From: Strongylocentrotus purpuratus
Lineage: Eukaryota > Echinodermata > Echinoidea > Camarodonta > Strongylocentrotidae
Direction of reading: 5' to 3'
Length of the DNA stretch: 64,000 bases
Assembly (NCBI RefSeq): GCF_000002235.5
Contig: NW_022145606.1
Coordinates: 21,540,539-21,604,538, forward strand
Below the pieces are notes generated by a model. It was given only the letters and a program-made list of their open reading frames with translations. It ran no database searches and was not told where the DNA came from. Below are positions 22,001 through 32,328 of this stretch, piece after piece. The stretch's first letter is position 1. Each line of letters begins with the position of its first letter. Both the position numbers and the translations under genes were made by a program.

Positions 22001-25000
22001 TTGTGATGTGCTGCTCTTCCTTTCTCCAAATCCTTTTGAAGTGAGTCTCAGAACAAACCTCAGCATTATCTTGTCGTATTCTTCTATACACCTCTCGCTT
22101 TGTGAACCCATGTGGAAGGTTTACAGACTCTCTGTCAGGCATTCGGTCTCCATAGGAACGAGCAAATGCATTAAGTTCTGTCTTCGCGTTTAGGGTTTTG
22201 TTAATCTTGTGTCCTTTCCTCAAGCAGTTAGCAGGCAATGGGTATAGCAGTCCATCTATTCACAACAAATTAAATGCATGCATGGAAATAACTAGAAATA
22301 TCGAAAATGGCTGATCACCACAAAACTCGGCATGCGCCTCAGATATTGCGCAAAGGAAGAGACCTTACCTATATTTTTGGCTGAAAATTGCTTATTTTGT
22401 CATTTATGCAAATTCTATTCATGAATATGTTTTTTATTATGAATTACATAAATAAATAATAATAATACCAGTCTCTTATAAAGCGCTTTACGAGTTAAGA
22501 CCAAAGCGCTCACAGCATATTATTGCCCCAGTCATTGGATTCAATTACAAAAAAAAAACAGCATTTACAGTGCACAATCTCCTCTCCCTGGGGAGCATTC
22601 CAGCTGGTCACCTATTAGGCGCACACAATGCCAATTCAACTGCATTGCGTTCGCATCCTACAGGGTACCCATTTTAACACCTGGGTAAGGTGAAGCAATG
22701 TAGACAAAGTGCCTTGCTCAAGGAACATAAATGCTGTGCTGCTTTTACAGAGTTTATTTTTTGGCAAAAAGTTTCTTAAAAGCCTATTTGACATTATCAT
22801 ATAATTGAATTGTCCATATACTTGTTTTATAATAATAATAATATAATAACGGCCATTTGTACTGCGCCATGTCTGTCAGATTTGACACTGGGCGCCCCAT
22901 TATGAATTTCTAATGTATTTTACTGTTTTTCAATTCTTATGTATTTTATTGTTTTAGGACTTCTTATACTTAAGATCATTATCTGGATCAATTTACAGTT
23001 TGAGTAAATGATAAATCTAGTCTAAAGAATGAAACATTACTGATTCATAGACCCAAACAAGAAACTTCACTTTGCCATTTGTTTGGTAGACAAGATGACA
23101 AAAATTTCAATTTTCGGCTTGACCTTTGGTCACAAAAGGTCAGGTAACTCTCTAGCATTCGCATCCTACTGATTTCCAAAAACAGCAAATAGCGGTTACA
23201 GCACAATCCCCGAAAATGCAGGGGTGGGCTGATGCCCCCCACCCCCCAGTACAGTAAGTGTTAAAGCTACATAAGAGTAATGAAAGATAATGCAGCTGTC
23301 GTACACGAAAACCCCTCACAAAAAGTTCTGCAATTCAAGTTTGAGAAAGGGTATCTCTCGTTGTATTAAATGATTAAATGATACTTCAGTTTGGCACCAT
23401 TGGAAAGCCTGTTCATTCCCCTAGACAATGATGCCCAATTTTTATAATGTAATCATGGAATATGCAGGACACCTGAATATCTGACCAAGTAGAAAGTCAA
23501 ATCTTGCAAAATGCATTTTTGTCAACAGTGAATTCTTCATTTGTTTAGAGATAAGATTGTGTTTAATTGATATCAATTCTGATTGAATGCCAATGCAGTA
23601 TTCTCATATTCTTCTGAAGATGAACTTATTTCAAATGATTTTGAGATATCAAAACAAGAAATTTTACCTATAATTTTGTGAGAGGTTTATATCATACAAA
23701 TGAGCCAGGAAAAAAGAGTTTTAGCCAAACCAATAAGAATGACCAACAGTCACTCTGTATTTCAAGTTTAACTACCTGCAAGCTTTCTATAAACAAAAAA
23801 GGACAATAATACGTTGGATGAATATGGGAGATTCTTTTAGGGTTTATGTACATTTTTTGCCCAGTACATTATGTACAAAGGCCATGAATTTTCAAAGAAA
23901 CTGTTTTGAAATATGAACCTCACCTCTGAACTGCTTCTGCCAGTAGTAGAATCTTGACCTCACAATTCCAACGACTTGATGCCAGGCTGTGGCACACACC
24001 TGCTCCAAACCGATGTTGTAGGAGAATTGGAGACTTTCATTTTCAGACCGAGAAGAGTGGGTTCTGAAGTACTCCATCAGCCATGTCCTCTGATCACCCA
24101 GCGACTTTTCCTTAAAAGCGATCCGAGCTGCAGCTGCATCTGCTCGTGTGACTCTTGCCAGACAATCTGTTGAACAACATCTTCCTGCAAGGACAGTTAT
24201 AAATGTCTGATGACCAGTTCTAACTGCAAAAGGGGAAGTAAAAAACAAAGCAGTTACGTCTCCATTGTTGTAAACAGGCATGAAAGCCTACAAGAATAAC
24301 CAAATCTTTGTGCGGCATAGCCAGCTTATGTACATGTATGAATGGAATGAAGTAAAATTCTCAAAATTTATTCAAGTTGCAACTTCTGAAGGACTTTACT
24401 TGCTTTGAAGTACAATATAATTTGGATCGCCATGCAAAATTGAAATATCCCGTTGTCAAATCCACTTGTTACCATTTACCTACAGAAGTCTTTGGCGATT
24501 GCCATGGTAACATTTTCTAAATAATATCATACATGTACTTACATGGTTCATTAAAAAACTGCCGTCTACTATAATAAAGGGCCGTTCTCATAAGAGCAGG
24601 TAAACCTCCTCAACATTTGCCCCCGCGGTAAATGAGAAAACGATGCAGTAATAAACCTATCAGACTGTTCACATACGAAGAAGCATCTCCTCCAATCAAA
24701 ACCTAAGCAATTTTTATTTTGGTTCCTGGAGGCAAAAATATTTGACCAATCACATGCCAGGAAAATGGGATGTTGCATTGTTGCGATGCGTATTGCTCAT
24801 CTTGATTGCCCGGTTTACACGCCATTTTGGGGGGGTCAATGTGCAAACTTATTTACCGCAGGGGCAAATGTTGGAAAGACCCTTAAGAATTACTTTGTTA
24901 TATCAGATTGTTTGAGTAAGTACCTCTTTTTTTCTGCTCTTGATCACTGCATGATGATTCCAGTTGAAATGTCACATGTCTTCTCTTTTTTCCTGTGCAA

Positions 25001-28000
25001 TGATATAAAAAATGAAGAATGACTTAACTATATCTTGTATAATCATTATCATTATGTTGCAGTATAAATGGATACAAAAATCTTAATTGACTCAACTTAG
25101 CTTTTTGCTAAGGGGGGGGGGGGGGGGGGGGGTTGCAGGCGCAGGATTTTGGTAGACCCCGATTAACAAAAAAAATTCAAACCAACACACATAAAAACAT
25201 GCTTTGTCCAATGGGGGGTAGGGGGGGGGGGGTAGGGGGTACGGACGGACAACCCGAAAACATGAGGCAGAGGTGGAGGCATAACAAGTCTTATCTAAAA
25301 TGTTTGTGGTGAGAAAAAGTGAGCCAAAAATATGAACCGTTTTGGCCAAGATTAACATCAATTTTTGCTAAAATGTGAAGTTTTTTCAAAGAAATTTAGC
25401 CTCATTTAGCCCTAATGACATGCCAGTTGGATGAAAGAACAGGGTAAGCTCATTTTTTTAATACCAGATTGGTAACACAAATATTTTTGAAGATATAATA
25501 TAGATATATTGACTGCTTTGAGATGTGTGTACTAGCTTTTTTTAGGCTAGCAAAAATATCATCAAATATTGACTACTAGCTAAAAAACAACTGGTCAATA
25601 CTGATCAAATTACAGTCTTTCTACATCATGCCTTGGTTATTATGCTGATTACTCAACAAATACTCTTTTTCTAACAGAATCATTTAAATTGTTCAATGTC
25701 TAGCACATACATGTATGGTATTGACACCCATCCCAGGTCATTTCCTGCCCTCAAATAAAATAAAAGGCCCAGTCACAATATGGATAACAATTGACTTGAA
25801 ATAAGCTCATGGTTCAAAATTTGGTTCATATCCACTTGGTCTACTACCAGTTGGTCTAATTCCCACATCATCTAACACTAACATGGCTAAACCCATTTGG
25901 TCTACTATCACTTTGGTCTAATTGCCGTTTGGTCCAATCATCACTTGGACTAATTCCCACTAAGGCTGATTGTCATTTTGTCTAATTATCAAATGGTCTA
26001 ACTACCATTTTGTCTATAATACTTTTCCCCATTTTGCCAAAAGATCATCTGGTCTATTACCAGTTCATCTAATCAGATAGACTAAGTGGTGTTAGACCAA
26101 GAGGGTATTAGACGAAATGGGATAGCCTAACTGGGAATTAGAAGAAATAGGAAATGGATTAAGTGGCAATTAGACCAAATGGTTATTAGACCAACTGGTT
26201 ATAGACAAAATGGGATATTAGACAATGTGGGATGAGACCAAACGGGCATTAGACAAAGTGAGAGTAGACCAAGTGTCAATTCACCCAAAATTTCATACAG
26301 CTTTATTGAACACCAATTACTCATAAGTGATGTTACACTAACCCCTTTTCCTTGGAATATGGCAAGCATCCTCATCTGCATCACTCTCAAGTTCAGTGAT
26401 AAAGATACCAGGAGTCCAGGGACCTGTAGGAATTCAAATGAAAAGATGTACATGTACATGTATACCACATACGCTTAACATAATACAATGTAGGTAAGGG
26501 CATAATACTTGTCTTTTACAGATACATTAAGCCCTGCCATGCTAATTGCTAACCATGCATGGTGTTATTTTTTTCAAAGACAGCAGACAGTCAGCTGTAC
26601 TTGTGCTGTCCAATACGGATATATAGCAAATGAAGGGGAAAAAAGAATAGACCAGGCAAGCTATGTGACATGCTCACAGGAAACTTTAATGTTAATGTGA
26701 ATGGAAAGTTGCAATATTTATTATTGACATGCAAATACATGTACGTGTATGATATCTTGTCAGATTTCACCTTTTTTTTTGTAGTTCAAATTGTCTTGGT
26801 GTTGTAAAAACATACACATTCCTGAATTAGATAGAATTGAATACTTTTTTAATTATCTTTTTTGTGTAGCAAATAAGAATTTTAGTGAAAATTGTAAGTA
26901 CAAAATTTTAATCATAGTGTAAACTGTAAAAAATTAGTGGGCCACCTATTCTACACTGACAACAGTAAGGCAGATATATATATATATATATGTACAATCA
27001 GATGCAATAGGAAAATGGTATTCACTTTCATGACCCAATTAAGGCATTGACCAGCACACTTAATCTTGTCTATTGTACTATGTATACTACATGTATGAGC
27101 TGAATAGCTACTCATCATAGGGGACATTGCTTTTGTTTTCATTGTTTGGCACTCTTCTTTAGTTTACGGAAAAGTCATTTAAAGGAAGCTTAAATACCAG
27201 AACGCAGAATATAAACATGCACACGCAAAGCAAAAGCTCAAATTCTGTCAATGCATTACAAAATGAAGACAAATCTATAGAACTGTTTTATTCAAATTTG
27301 GGGTTTTACTTCAATATAAACGCAGGAATAAAGTCTTCTGCTCTTCAATGATACTTTAAGTCATGTTTAAGTTTTTGAGTTTTTCTTCATTCTTTAAAGT
27401 TTGTTCTGCTTTTCCCCAAAACATTGTATGGAATTTTCCCAGAACATACCTGTCTCACAATGTAGATCCTCATCAGCTTCACTCTCAAGCTCTGTCTGGA
27501 GACCTAAGTACATTCATAAATATGATATTGCTTAAATGGTTTACATTGTTTGGCACTCTTCTTTTATTTTATATGGAAAGGTCAATGAAAGGATTTAGCT
27601 ATTCCTAGAAATGAGGGATACATTGTACATGTAGACAACATGACAGACTGTGTAAAAGCTCAATTTCTGTCCATGTTGCACAACATCAAAACAAATCTGT
27701 TTACAATTTTGGGAAAAAACAAGCTCTGAAAAAACTAGGAATTGTAATCGTCCAAAACATTACAGCATACATGTATTATGTAACACCACTATGATAATAA
27801 ATAATAGTATTGTTGTTAATATTATAAATTCAATTCAATTCAATATGCTGTGAATTTAAAATACACTGAACAATAGCTATGAAAGCTGAAGATATTTACA
27901 CAATTATCACAATGATCTTTGAAAATTCACAGTACATGTAGGCCTACTACTACTGGGTGTTTCCATAACCCGACACCCTAATCCTAAACCTAATCCTAAC

Positions 28001-28232
28001 CCTAGGGTTTAGGGTTAGGGTGTCAGGTTATGGAAAGACCCACTACTACTAGTTCTCATCTATGTCCATTTTGCAAACTTTCGCTGTGCTACATTTGTTT
28101 CTGCATTCACTTACAGCACATTATTTAAGAATTCTTTCCCATAATTTACTTACCTGTCATCTGTGTGTTTGGAAGAGCATCATCAGGCTCAGCTGCACTC
28201 TCCAACTCTGTCAGTGGATCCAAAACAGCCAT
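15680..28232 (-). CDS. Ten-exon DUF7869-like (transposase/integrase-like) protein, complete coding region
   Basis: Ten coding exons join without a frame break into about 755 residues: complement of 28154-28232, 27450-27503, 26343-26423, 23924-24223, 21993-22255, 21299-21420, 20169-20565, 18543-19050, 16967-17082 and 15680-16027. All introns are GT-AG and exon phases agree at every junction. Order of parts: three acidic ELES exons (1-72); a CC-x3-C motif (Cys87, 88, 92); a middle region ending KCDVC (266-269); the core SVIIDGMDQ (323-331), LQLDNTSRENKN (403-414) and VGHTHEDIDQFF (440-451); and a C-terminal small-domain motif with two Trp (690, 699). This order fits the DUF7869 group, a large invertebrate family thought to be transposon-derived; the assignment is from memory. 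Asp327/330, Asp406 and Glu445/Asp446/Asp448 could form an RNase H-fold DDE/D site, but that is inference. Function is unknown. Intact frames argue for a working or very recently working gene. Confidence 0.8.
16967..17082 (-). CDS. DUF7869-like gene, exon 9
   Basis: This 116-base exon starts in phase 1 and ends in phase 0, between acceptor TTTTAACAG|AAGATTC and donor AGACAG|GTACAT. It encodes residues 602-640, including the segment TVRWPICDLLIMAKQP and an acidic tail. It has no recognised motif; support comes from splice sites and frame. Confidence 0.7.
17290..18070. mobile_element. Intronic element with inverted ends and poly-G/poly-C tracts
   Basis: The left end reads AAAACCCTATATAGCCCGGG and the right end CCAGGCTATAGGGTTAAA, an inverted pair of about 17 bases. 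Long G and C runs lie inside the left end (17328-17364) and the right end (17990-18050). The interior is AT-rich and codes for nothing recognisable. It lies in the intron between exons 9 and 8, and is probably a non-autonomous DNA element. Confidence 0.5.
18543..19050 (-). CDS. DUF7869-like gene, exon 8 (core domain, second half)
   Basis: Acceptor GCATTTAG|ATCAAAG, phase 0 in; donor AATGAAG|GTATCA, phase 1 out. It encodes residues 433-602. It opens with VGFLMVGHTHEDIDQFFSRI, the most diagnostic motif of this protein group, and ends in an acidic Glu run. The His and acidic residues at 442-448 may contribute to an active site (inference). Confidence 0.85.
20169..20565 (-). CDS. DUF7869-like gene, exon 7 (core domain, first half)
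   Basis: Acceptor CTTTTCAG|CAGCAG, phase 2 in; donor AAGAAG|GTAATG, phase 0 out. It encodes residues 300-432, with ERQKYYKH, SVIIDGMDQ, YIDFNEYPHDSN and LQLDNTSRENKN. These are the conserved blocks expected before the GHTHEDID block of exon 8. The CAGCAGCAG at the acceptor is a NAGNAG-type tandem site, so mRNAs may differ by one or two Ser codons. Confidence 0.85.
21299..21420 (-). CDS. DUF7869-like gene, exon 6
   Basis: Acceptor CTTTATAG|GTGAAC, phase 0 in; donor CAAAG|GTACAG, phase 2 out. It encodes residues 260-300 with FSKCDVCTELK, a Cys-x2-Cys knuckle that precedes the core domain in this group, followed by a basic helix rich in Gln, His and Lys. Confidence 0.8.
21615..21975. mobile_element. 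Small inverted-repeat element beside exon 5
   Basis: The left end CTAACCCTAACTGTACCGGG and the right end CCAGTACAGTTTAGGGTC are imperfect inverted copies about 340 bp apart. The right end lies only about 20 bases from the exon 5 donor. The interior is AT-rich with no coding sequence. Assignment as a MITE-like element rests on the ends alone. Confidence 0.4.
21993..22255 (-). CDS. DUF7869-like gene, exon 5
   Basis: Acceptor TTGTGAATAG|ATGGAC, phase 1 in; donor CCCCAAG|GTATTG, phase 0 out. It encodes residues 172-259, with RKGHKINK, then SVNLPHGFTKREVYRR and HFKRIWRKEEQHITIPK. This block of short helices normally stands between the CC motif and the Cys-x2-Cys knuckle in the family. Confidence 0.8.
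22445..22880. repeat. Dispersed repeat remnant(s) with AAT microsatellite
   Basis: An AATAATAAT stretch leads into TATAAAGCGCTTTACGAG and, about 240 bp on, AGTGCCTTGCTCAAGGAA. These words are typical of old interspersed repeats in many marine animals (from memory). A second AATAATAAT start followed by GCCATTTGTACTGCGCCAT at about 22830 may be another copy start. It lies in the intron between exons 5 and 4. Confidence 0.4.
23924..24223 (-). CDS. DUF7869-like gene, exon 4
   Basis: Acceptor CCCCTTTTGCAG|TTAGAA has the stronger pyrimidine tract; an alternative in-frame acceptor GTCCTTGCAG|GAAGAT at 24184 would remove 13 residues. Donor is TTCAGAG|GTGAGG, phase 1. It encodes residues 72-172: GRCCSTDCLARV, a helical stretch rich in Ala and Arg, then the VCATAWHQVVGIVRSRFYYW block. 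The CC-x3-CL and VC...F/W...GI patterns mark the N-terminal part of this protein group. Confidence 0.8.
24575..24885. mobile_element. MITE-like inverted-repeat element in intron 3
   Basis: The left arm contains GGGCCGTTCTCAT and CAACATTTGCCCCCGCGGTA (to about 24631). The right arm contains TTACCGCAGGGGCAAATGTTG (about 24853-24873) followed by GACCCTTAA. The arms are inverted copies separated by AT-rich sequence. No coding content; family unknown. Confidence 0.5.
25085..25260. repeat. Poly-G-rich tract
   Basis: Two long G-runs (about 25112-25132 and 25212-25245) lie in intron 3. The proline-rich frame on the opposite strand is a by-product. Confidence 0.7.
25812..26296. repeat. ~485 bp palindromic minisatellite (TTAGACCAAATGG type)
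   Basis: The left half repeats variants of CATTTGGTCTAATTACC and the right half repeats the reverse complement, GGTAATTAGACCAAATG. The outermost sequences (CAAAATTTGG near 25815, CCCAAAATTT near 26284) also pair. The centre is about 26073. The element could fold into one long imperfect hairpin. Its right edge is 47 bases from the exon 3 donor. Confidence 0.8.
26343..26423 (-). CDS. DUF7869-like gene, exon 3 (acidic ELES exon)
   Basis: Acceptor TTCCTACAG|GTCCCT; donor AAAGGG|GTTAGT. The exon is 81 bases with phase 1 at both ends. It encodes ITELESDADEDA, closely like exons 1 and 2, then a basic IPRKRG tail. Symmetrical phase and a shared motif suggest exon duplication. Confidence 0.65.
27450..27503 (-). 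CDS. DUF7869-like gene, exon 2 (acidic ELES exon)
   Basis: Acceptor GTACTTAG|GTCTCC; donor GAGACAG|GTATGT. The exon is 54 bases with phase 1 at both ends. It encodes LQTELESEADEDLHCET. The matching splice sites, frame and motif shared with exons 1 and 3 support it despite its length. Confidence 0.65.
27955..28041. mobile_element. 87 bp palindromic element with telomere-like core and 9 bp flanking repeat
   Basis: Ends GGGTGTTTCCATAACC and GGTTATGGAAAGACCC are inverted copies; the core is CCTAACCCTAGGGTTTAGGGTTAGG. ACTACTACT flanks both sides (27946-27954 and 28042-28050), a likely target duplication, though it is low complexity. The end GGGTGTTTCCA also begins the element at 40095-40253, so the two may be related. 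Confidence 0.65.
28154..28232 (-). CDS. DUF7869-like gene, exon 1 (start codon)
   Basis: The ATG (28232-28230) has a strong context (AACATGG) and an in-frame TGA three codons upstream, so it is the first possible start in this frame. Donor is ATGACAG|GTAAGT, phase 1. It encodes 26 residues with LTELESAAEPDDA. The exon probably begins at 28266 after acceptor TATTCTAG, with the rest of the 5' untranslated region on an upstream exon. A short out-of-frame ATG lies just before the start and could dampen translation. Confidence 0.7.
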
Positions 28233-28306
28233 GTTTCTTCAGCATGAAGCACTAGATCTTGAACAGCTAGAATACATAAAATAAACCCCAAAGAACTTTA
28301 TCCGAT

Positions 28307-28563
28307 ACTCTATGGGTTACTGGTTAAGGAGTTAGAAGAACTTAACGGGTCTACCCTCGACGCGCGGCACCCAACTCGACTTGGGTGCTAAGTGCGTTTA
28401 TTCATGTGCGCGCACTCAGTTCCTGCGTATGTACATGTAACTCTATGTTAGCAACCCAATGCACATGCACGTGGTAGACGCAGGCCCAGGTGTTTGGTAT
28501 ATATCTATGGGCAAATGTAAACTGTTTAGTTCTTCTAATTCTTTAACAAGTAACCCATAGAGT
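28307..28563. mobile_element. 257 bp foldback element with ~37 bp inverted ends
   Basis: The left end ACTCTATGGGTTACTGGTTA and the right end TAACAAGTAACCCATAGAGT are inverted copies, and pairing runs on through AGTTAGAAGAACT and AGTTCTTCTAATT. The middle is CpG-rich (GTCTACCCTCGACGCGCGGC). It sits about 40 bases upstream of the exon 1 acceptor, within the presumed 5' untranslated intron. Confidence 0.7.
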
Positions 28564-29624
28564 GTCCTTAAACTTAAAGATAAACTTTAGTACTGGTAAT
28601 GCGCTTGCATTGTGAAAGTAGAGGTGTGAAAGGATCAGAAACAGTTGATCATGTAGCATGTAAGTATTGGTGTGCACTGCAAGGTTCTGGAGTCATCAAA
28701 ATCATAATAAATTTGACCGAGTCTTGGTAAAGTAACAAACACTCACATAGAAAGCTATATATGGGACAACACACATGGTGTCGGGGATGGTACTACCTTG
28801 GTTTCCTTGTCTTTCTATGCTCATTACTCAGCCAGTATACATTTTCTTCCAAAATTGTTTGGCACATGTCATTTATTTGTAATCTTGAACATTCAGTGTA
28901 AGTTTCGTTTGATTCTGTGAGAATTAATTTTTTTTTTTTACCAGTACTGGAGTTTATCTTTAAATGTATGATCAGAGGGAATAAATCAAAGTTTTACATT
29001 TAAACATGAATTAAAAACTCAATTTTTAATAAAAAACATATAAGGCACTACCTGCATAGATCTAGACTAGTCTAGGCTAGACCGAAATATCAGTGTTTAT
29101 GTTGGCATTGGATGCCCTGAGATTGGATTTTCTTTAAAGTCACAAGAGTTATCTGGTGGGGGGTGGGGGGGTCGGTGCATTTTGGCAATTTCCTTTTATA
29201 TGGTGTAGTAGTTCAAGTACTGTTGTTGTTTATCATCCATTGTTAGACCCCTTTGCAACTGACTTATCCTGACACTTTTTGTGTCTTTGCACGGTTTGGT
29301 GAGCATAATTTTAGGGGACAAATTGCAATGTTCAAGCCTCCTAAATTGGAAAAAAATTACAAAATCCCTTCAGTTTATTGAAAAAATTCACATCAGATCT
29401 TGTTACCAAAATGTATCATCAATTGTTCTGTAAACACAAGAGGTAAGTGTCAGTGTCTTTTTGATAAAAAGTTACGCCATTTAGATTAAGGGGGGACATA
29501 CATATGATGTGTATAGGTCAAGATCTATATACATCTAGCCTACTTGATGTAGTATTATAACTAGATCAACATGTATGTCTAATTTAGTCTTATTACTCTG
29601 AAGTATTCTTCTACTAAAAGTTTA

Positions 29625-29868
29625 AGATTTATAGATCTATTCCACTCATCCACTGTATAAGGTTATAACCTAGACATGTATCTGAAGATACTTCGTCTAG
29701 TTATAACCTTGTACTCTTTTACTAATATGGGTATGGTAAGGCGTAAAGTTATAGATCTAACCACTCATCCACTATATGAGGTTATAACCTAGACATGTAT
29801 CTGAAGACAGATACCTCGGTCTAGTTATAACCTTGTACTCTTTTGCCAATATGGGTATGGTAAGGCAG
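29625..29868. repeat. ~120 bp tandem duplication of an inverted-repeat unit
   Basis: Two adjacent copies share CCACTCATCCACT, AGGTTATAACCTAGACATGT, TCTAGTTATAACCTTGTACT and ATGGGTATGGTAAGG. Within each copy AAGGTTATAACCTAGA and TCTAGTTATAACCTT are inverted, so each could form a stem of about 14 bp with a loop of 20-25 bases. Confidence 0.75.
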
Positions 29869-30795
29869 GCCTGTAAATGGGATTTTTCAGGGGGGGGGGG
29901 GTGCGTAAGTTGATAAAACGGACCTTTGATACAAAATAACTGTTTGCAGAGGCAGATCCAACATTAACCATTTTTTCTTCAGAGTGACCTGAAAGCAAGG
30001 CATTTTAAGTGCCTCCTTTTAATCCTCATGAACAGGGAATGTATCTCCTTAAACAAATAATGCGAGTGCAAATCGTGAGTGGAAATTTTCATAAAGTGAC
30101 CTGAAGTCAAGTAGGCTAATCATTGCACTTTTTGAGTTTAAATTTTCCATGAACATACATGTATAATACCCCTCCCTTCTCTTAATCAATCATGCGAGCG
30201 CAAAACACGAGGTCATTTTTTTATATTTAAAGCAACCTGAACACAGGGAATTTTAGGCTCATGCACTCCTCTAAATCCTGATGAGCAGGATATGTATTTC
30301 CTATAAAAAGGGGGCCAAAAGCCAAAACGCAAAGGCATACTGTGTGCAAAAAGAAGCATTTTCACATTTCATATGATCCCTGAATCACCTCTTTAAATAT
30401 TTCCATACATGTAAAGGTGTAAACCAAATATTACGCTAGCATTCAAAGCCATTTTGGTATGCCCTGGGCGGCACCATGATGATTCCATTCCCCCCAATTT
30501 TTGACGTACATGTATTTATGGACAAACCCTTACTGGTCTTTCACAATCATAAACGAACTGTTTGTGTAGTATATTAATTTAAAAGAAATGTGCAGTGTTA
30601 GAAACCTCTTGCATTGCATTTATATATTTAATATGTAAAATCCCTTTCAAAATAAAATTCTAGCAACGGTTCATCCCGAAAACTGCATGAAAATCATGAC
30701 ATTAACTGTTTAATCAGAACGAGGATGTTAGCAAGCTTTGTAGATCTTAATTTATCCACATACATGTAATTGTTGAAGAACTTTTTTTTCACAGT

Positions 30796-30896
30796 ACTCC
30801 CGTTGTGTTAGATCAGCTGTACGATCTGCATAATGAATGAAAAAGAAGTCTAGTCATTCATATGCTGGTATGCAGCCAATCTTACACAATGGGAGT
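30796..30896. repeat. ~100 bp imperfect hairpin
   Basis: ACTCCCGTTGTGTTAGAT on one side pairs with ATCTTACACAATGGGAGT on the other, and pairing continues with small mismatches to a loop near 30845. The size and bulged stem resemble a microRNA precursor, but a short MITE is equally possible. No known microRNA was recognised. Confidence 0.5.
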
Positions 30897-32328
30897 TACA
30901 AGCTTCCTAACAATATAACTGTTATTCTATCGCAATGTTTAAACCTAAAATTTGAGTAAAACAAATAATGTTTCTATCATTATATTATTTTTATGTATTT
31001 GTATAGCGTATTTTATATCAAAATTGTATCTAGATCTAATTAATTTTAAAGGTAATATGGAATGTTATCAAAGTCCAAATATACGTCACAGACTTGCATG
31101 TAGGGGGTCTCACTACAGATCATAAACATGCCAGCACCCTTGATAGCAGACGACATCGCAAATGCCTATTTTTCAAAATATTTGCCAGTTTGATGTGGGG
31201 TACTCAGTGGGCGTTTTTTGGTGATCTATGTATCAAAGGAAAGCTTGTGGTAAAAATTATATATTATAATTGATGAAATTCTAGTTTTGGTTTCATTTAA
31301 ACAAATAATGCGAGCGGAAATTTTTTCATATAGATCTAGTTACCTGAAAACAGGGCATTTTAAGCGCTTTTTATAATCCTCATTAACAGGATCCTGTTAA
31401 TCCTCCCCTGATAAATGGTCCACATTAATTACAATAGGTTCTTTTAAAAAAAGTGGGCCTTTCAGATACTTTTTTTTTTTTGGGGGGGGGGGGTGCATGC
31501 CAATACTCTACAATGTAAACAGATCTAGATCTAGATGTAATATGTAGGTCTAGACCTAACTTTGTTAGATCTATAAAAAGTATAATTCTATTCTCATCTA
31601 GAAATTTAAACAAGTCAAAAAAGTGAAGAAAAAAAATCACAAATTTCGAAAGTCTAACACACAGTTAGCAGCAAGAAAGTGTTGCCATAAAAAATGCCTG
31701 AAAAAATATTTGTGGTTTATACAACATTCTTCAAGACTTCATAAACAACTGTATTATTAGTATGGTAGAGGTACCTTAATCCATGCAGTACATTAATCCA
31801 CGCATCCCTCAATACGCGCGATGCGACGCGTTATATGCGCTCATTTTTTTTGGATAGACAATAAAACAACAAGCCTATCGCGATATCACAACAATTTTGA
31901 GGGAAAATCATTGGTTTCTTGTATTTTTATGATTTCATGAAATCATCAAGAATACACTTCATTGAGACAGAAAACGAAAATATACATTCATTTCCTGTAT
32001 TAAAACTGTGGTGTGTGGATTAATGTACCGCTTGATTTTGTCAAAGAAAAATTGAAGCGGTCACGTAATCGACACGAGAGTTAACATTCACCAAATATTC
32101 CTGTCAAAGTTTTCTCTATAAATGATCCTCAGAATATTTAGTATTTAATGAGGAAAAAACGTTGATAAAAAATGTTAAATTATTTGACTTTTTAGCCTTT
32201 CAAAACAAAGTGCGTGGATTAAAAGTACCTCCATCATACAGTTGTAGATCTAAACTATGAGTAGACTAGATCTATGACCATCAAATTTTAAAAAGATCAC
32301 TTTAACTTCGGCCAGGGCCTAACTGTTA

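Noticed and set aside
27985..28020. Interstitial telomere (CCCTAA/TTAGGG)
   Set aside because: Only a few degenerate units, arranged as a palindrome inside a small element with inverted ends; not a telomere tract.
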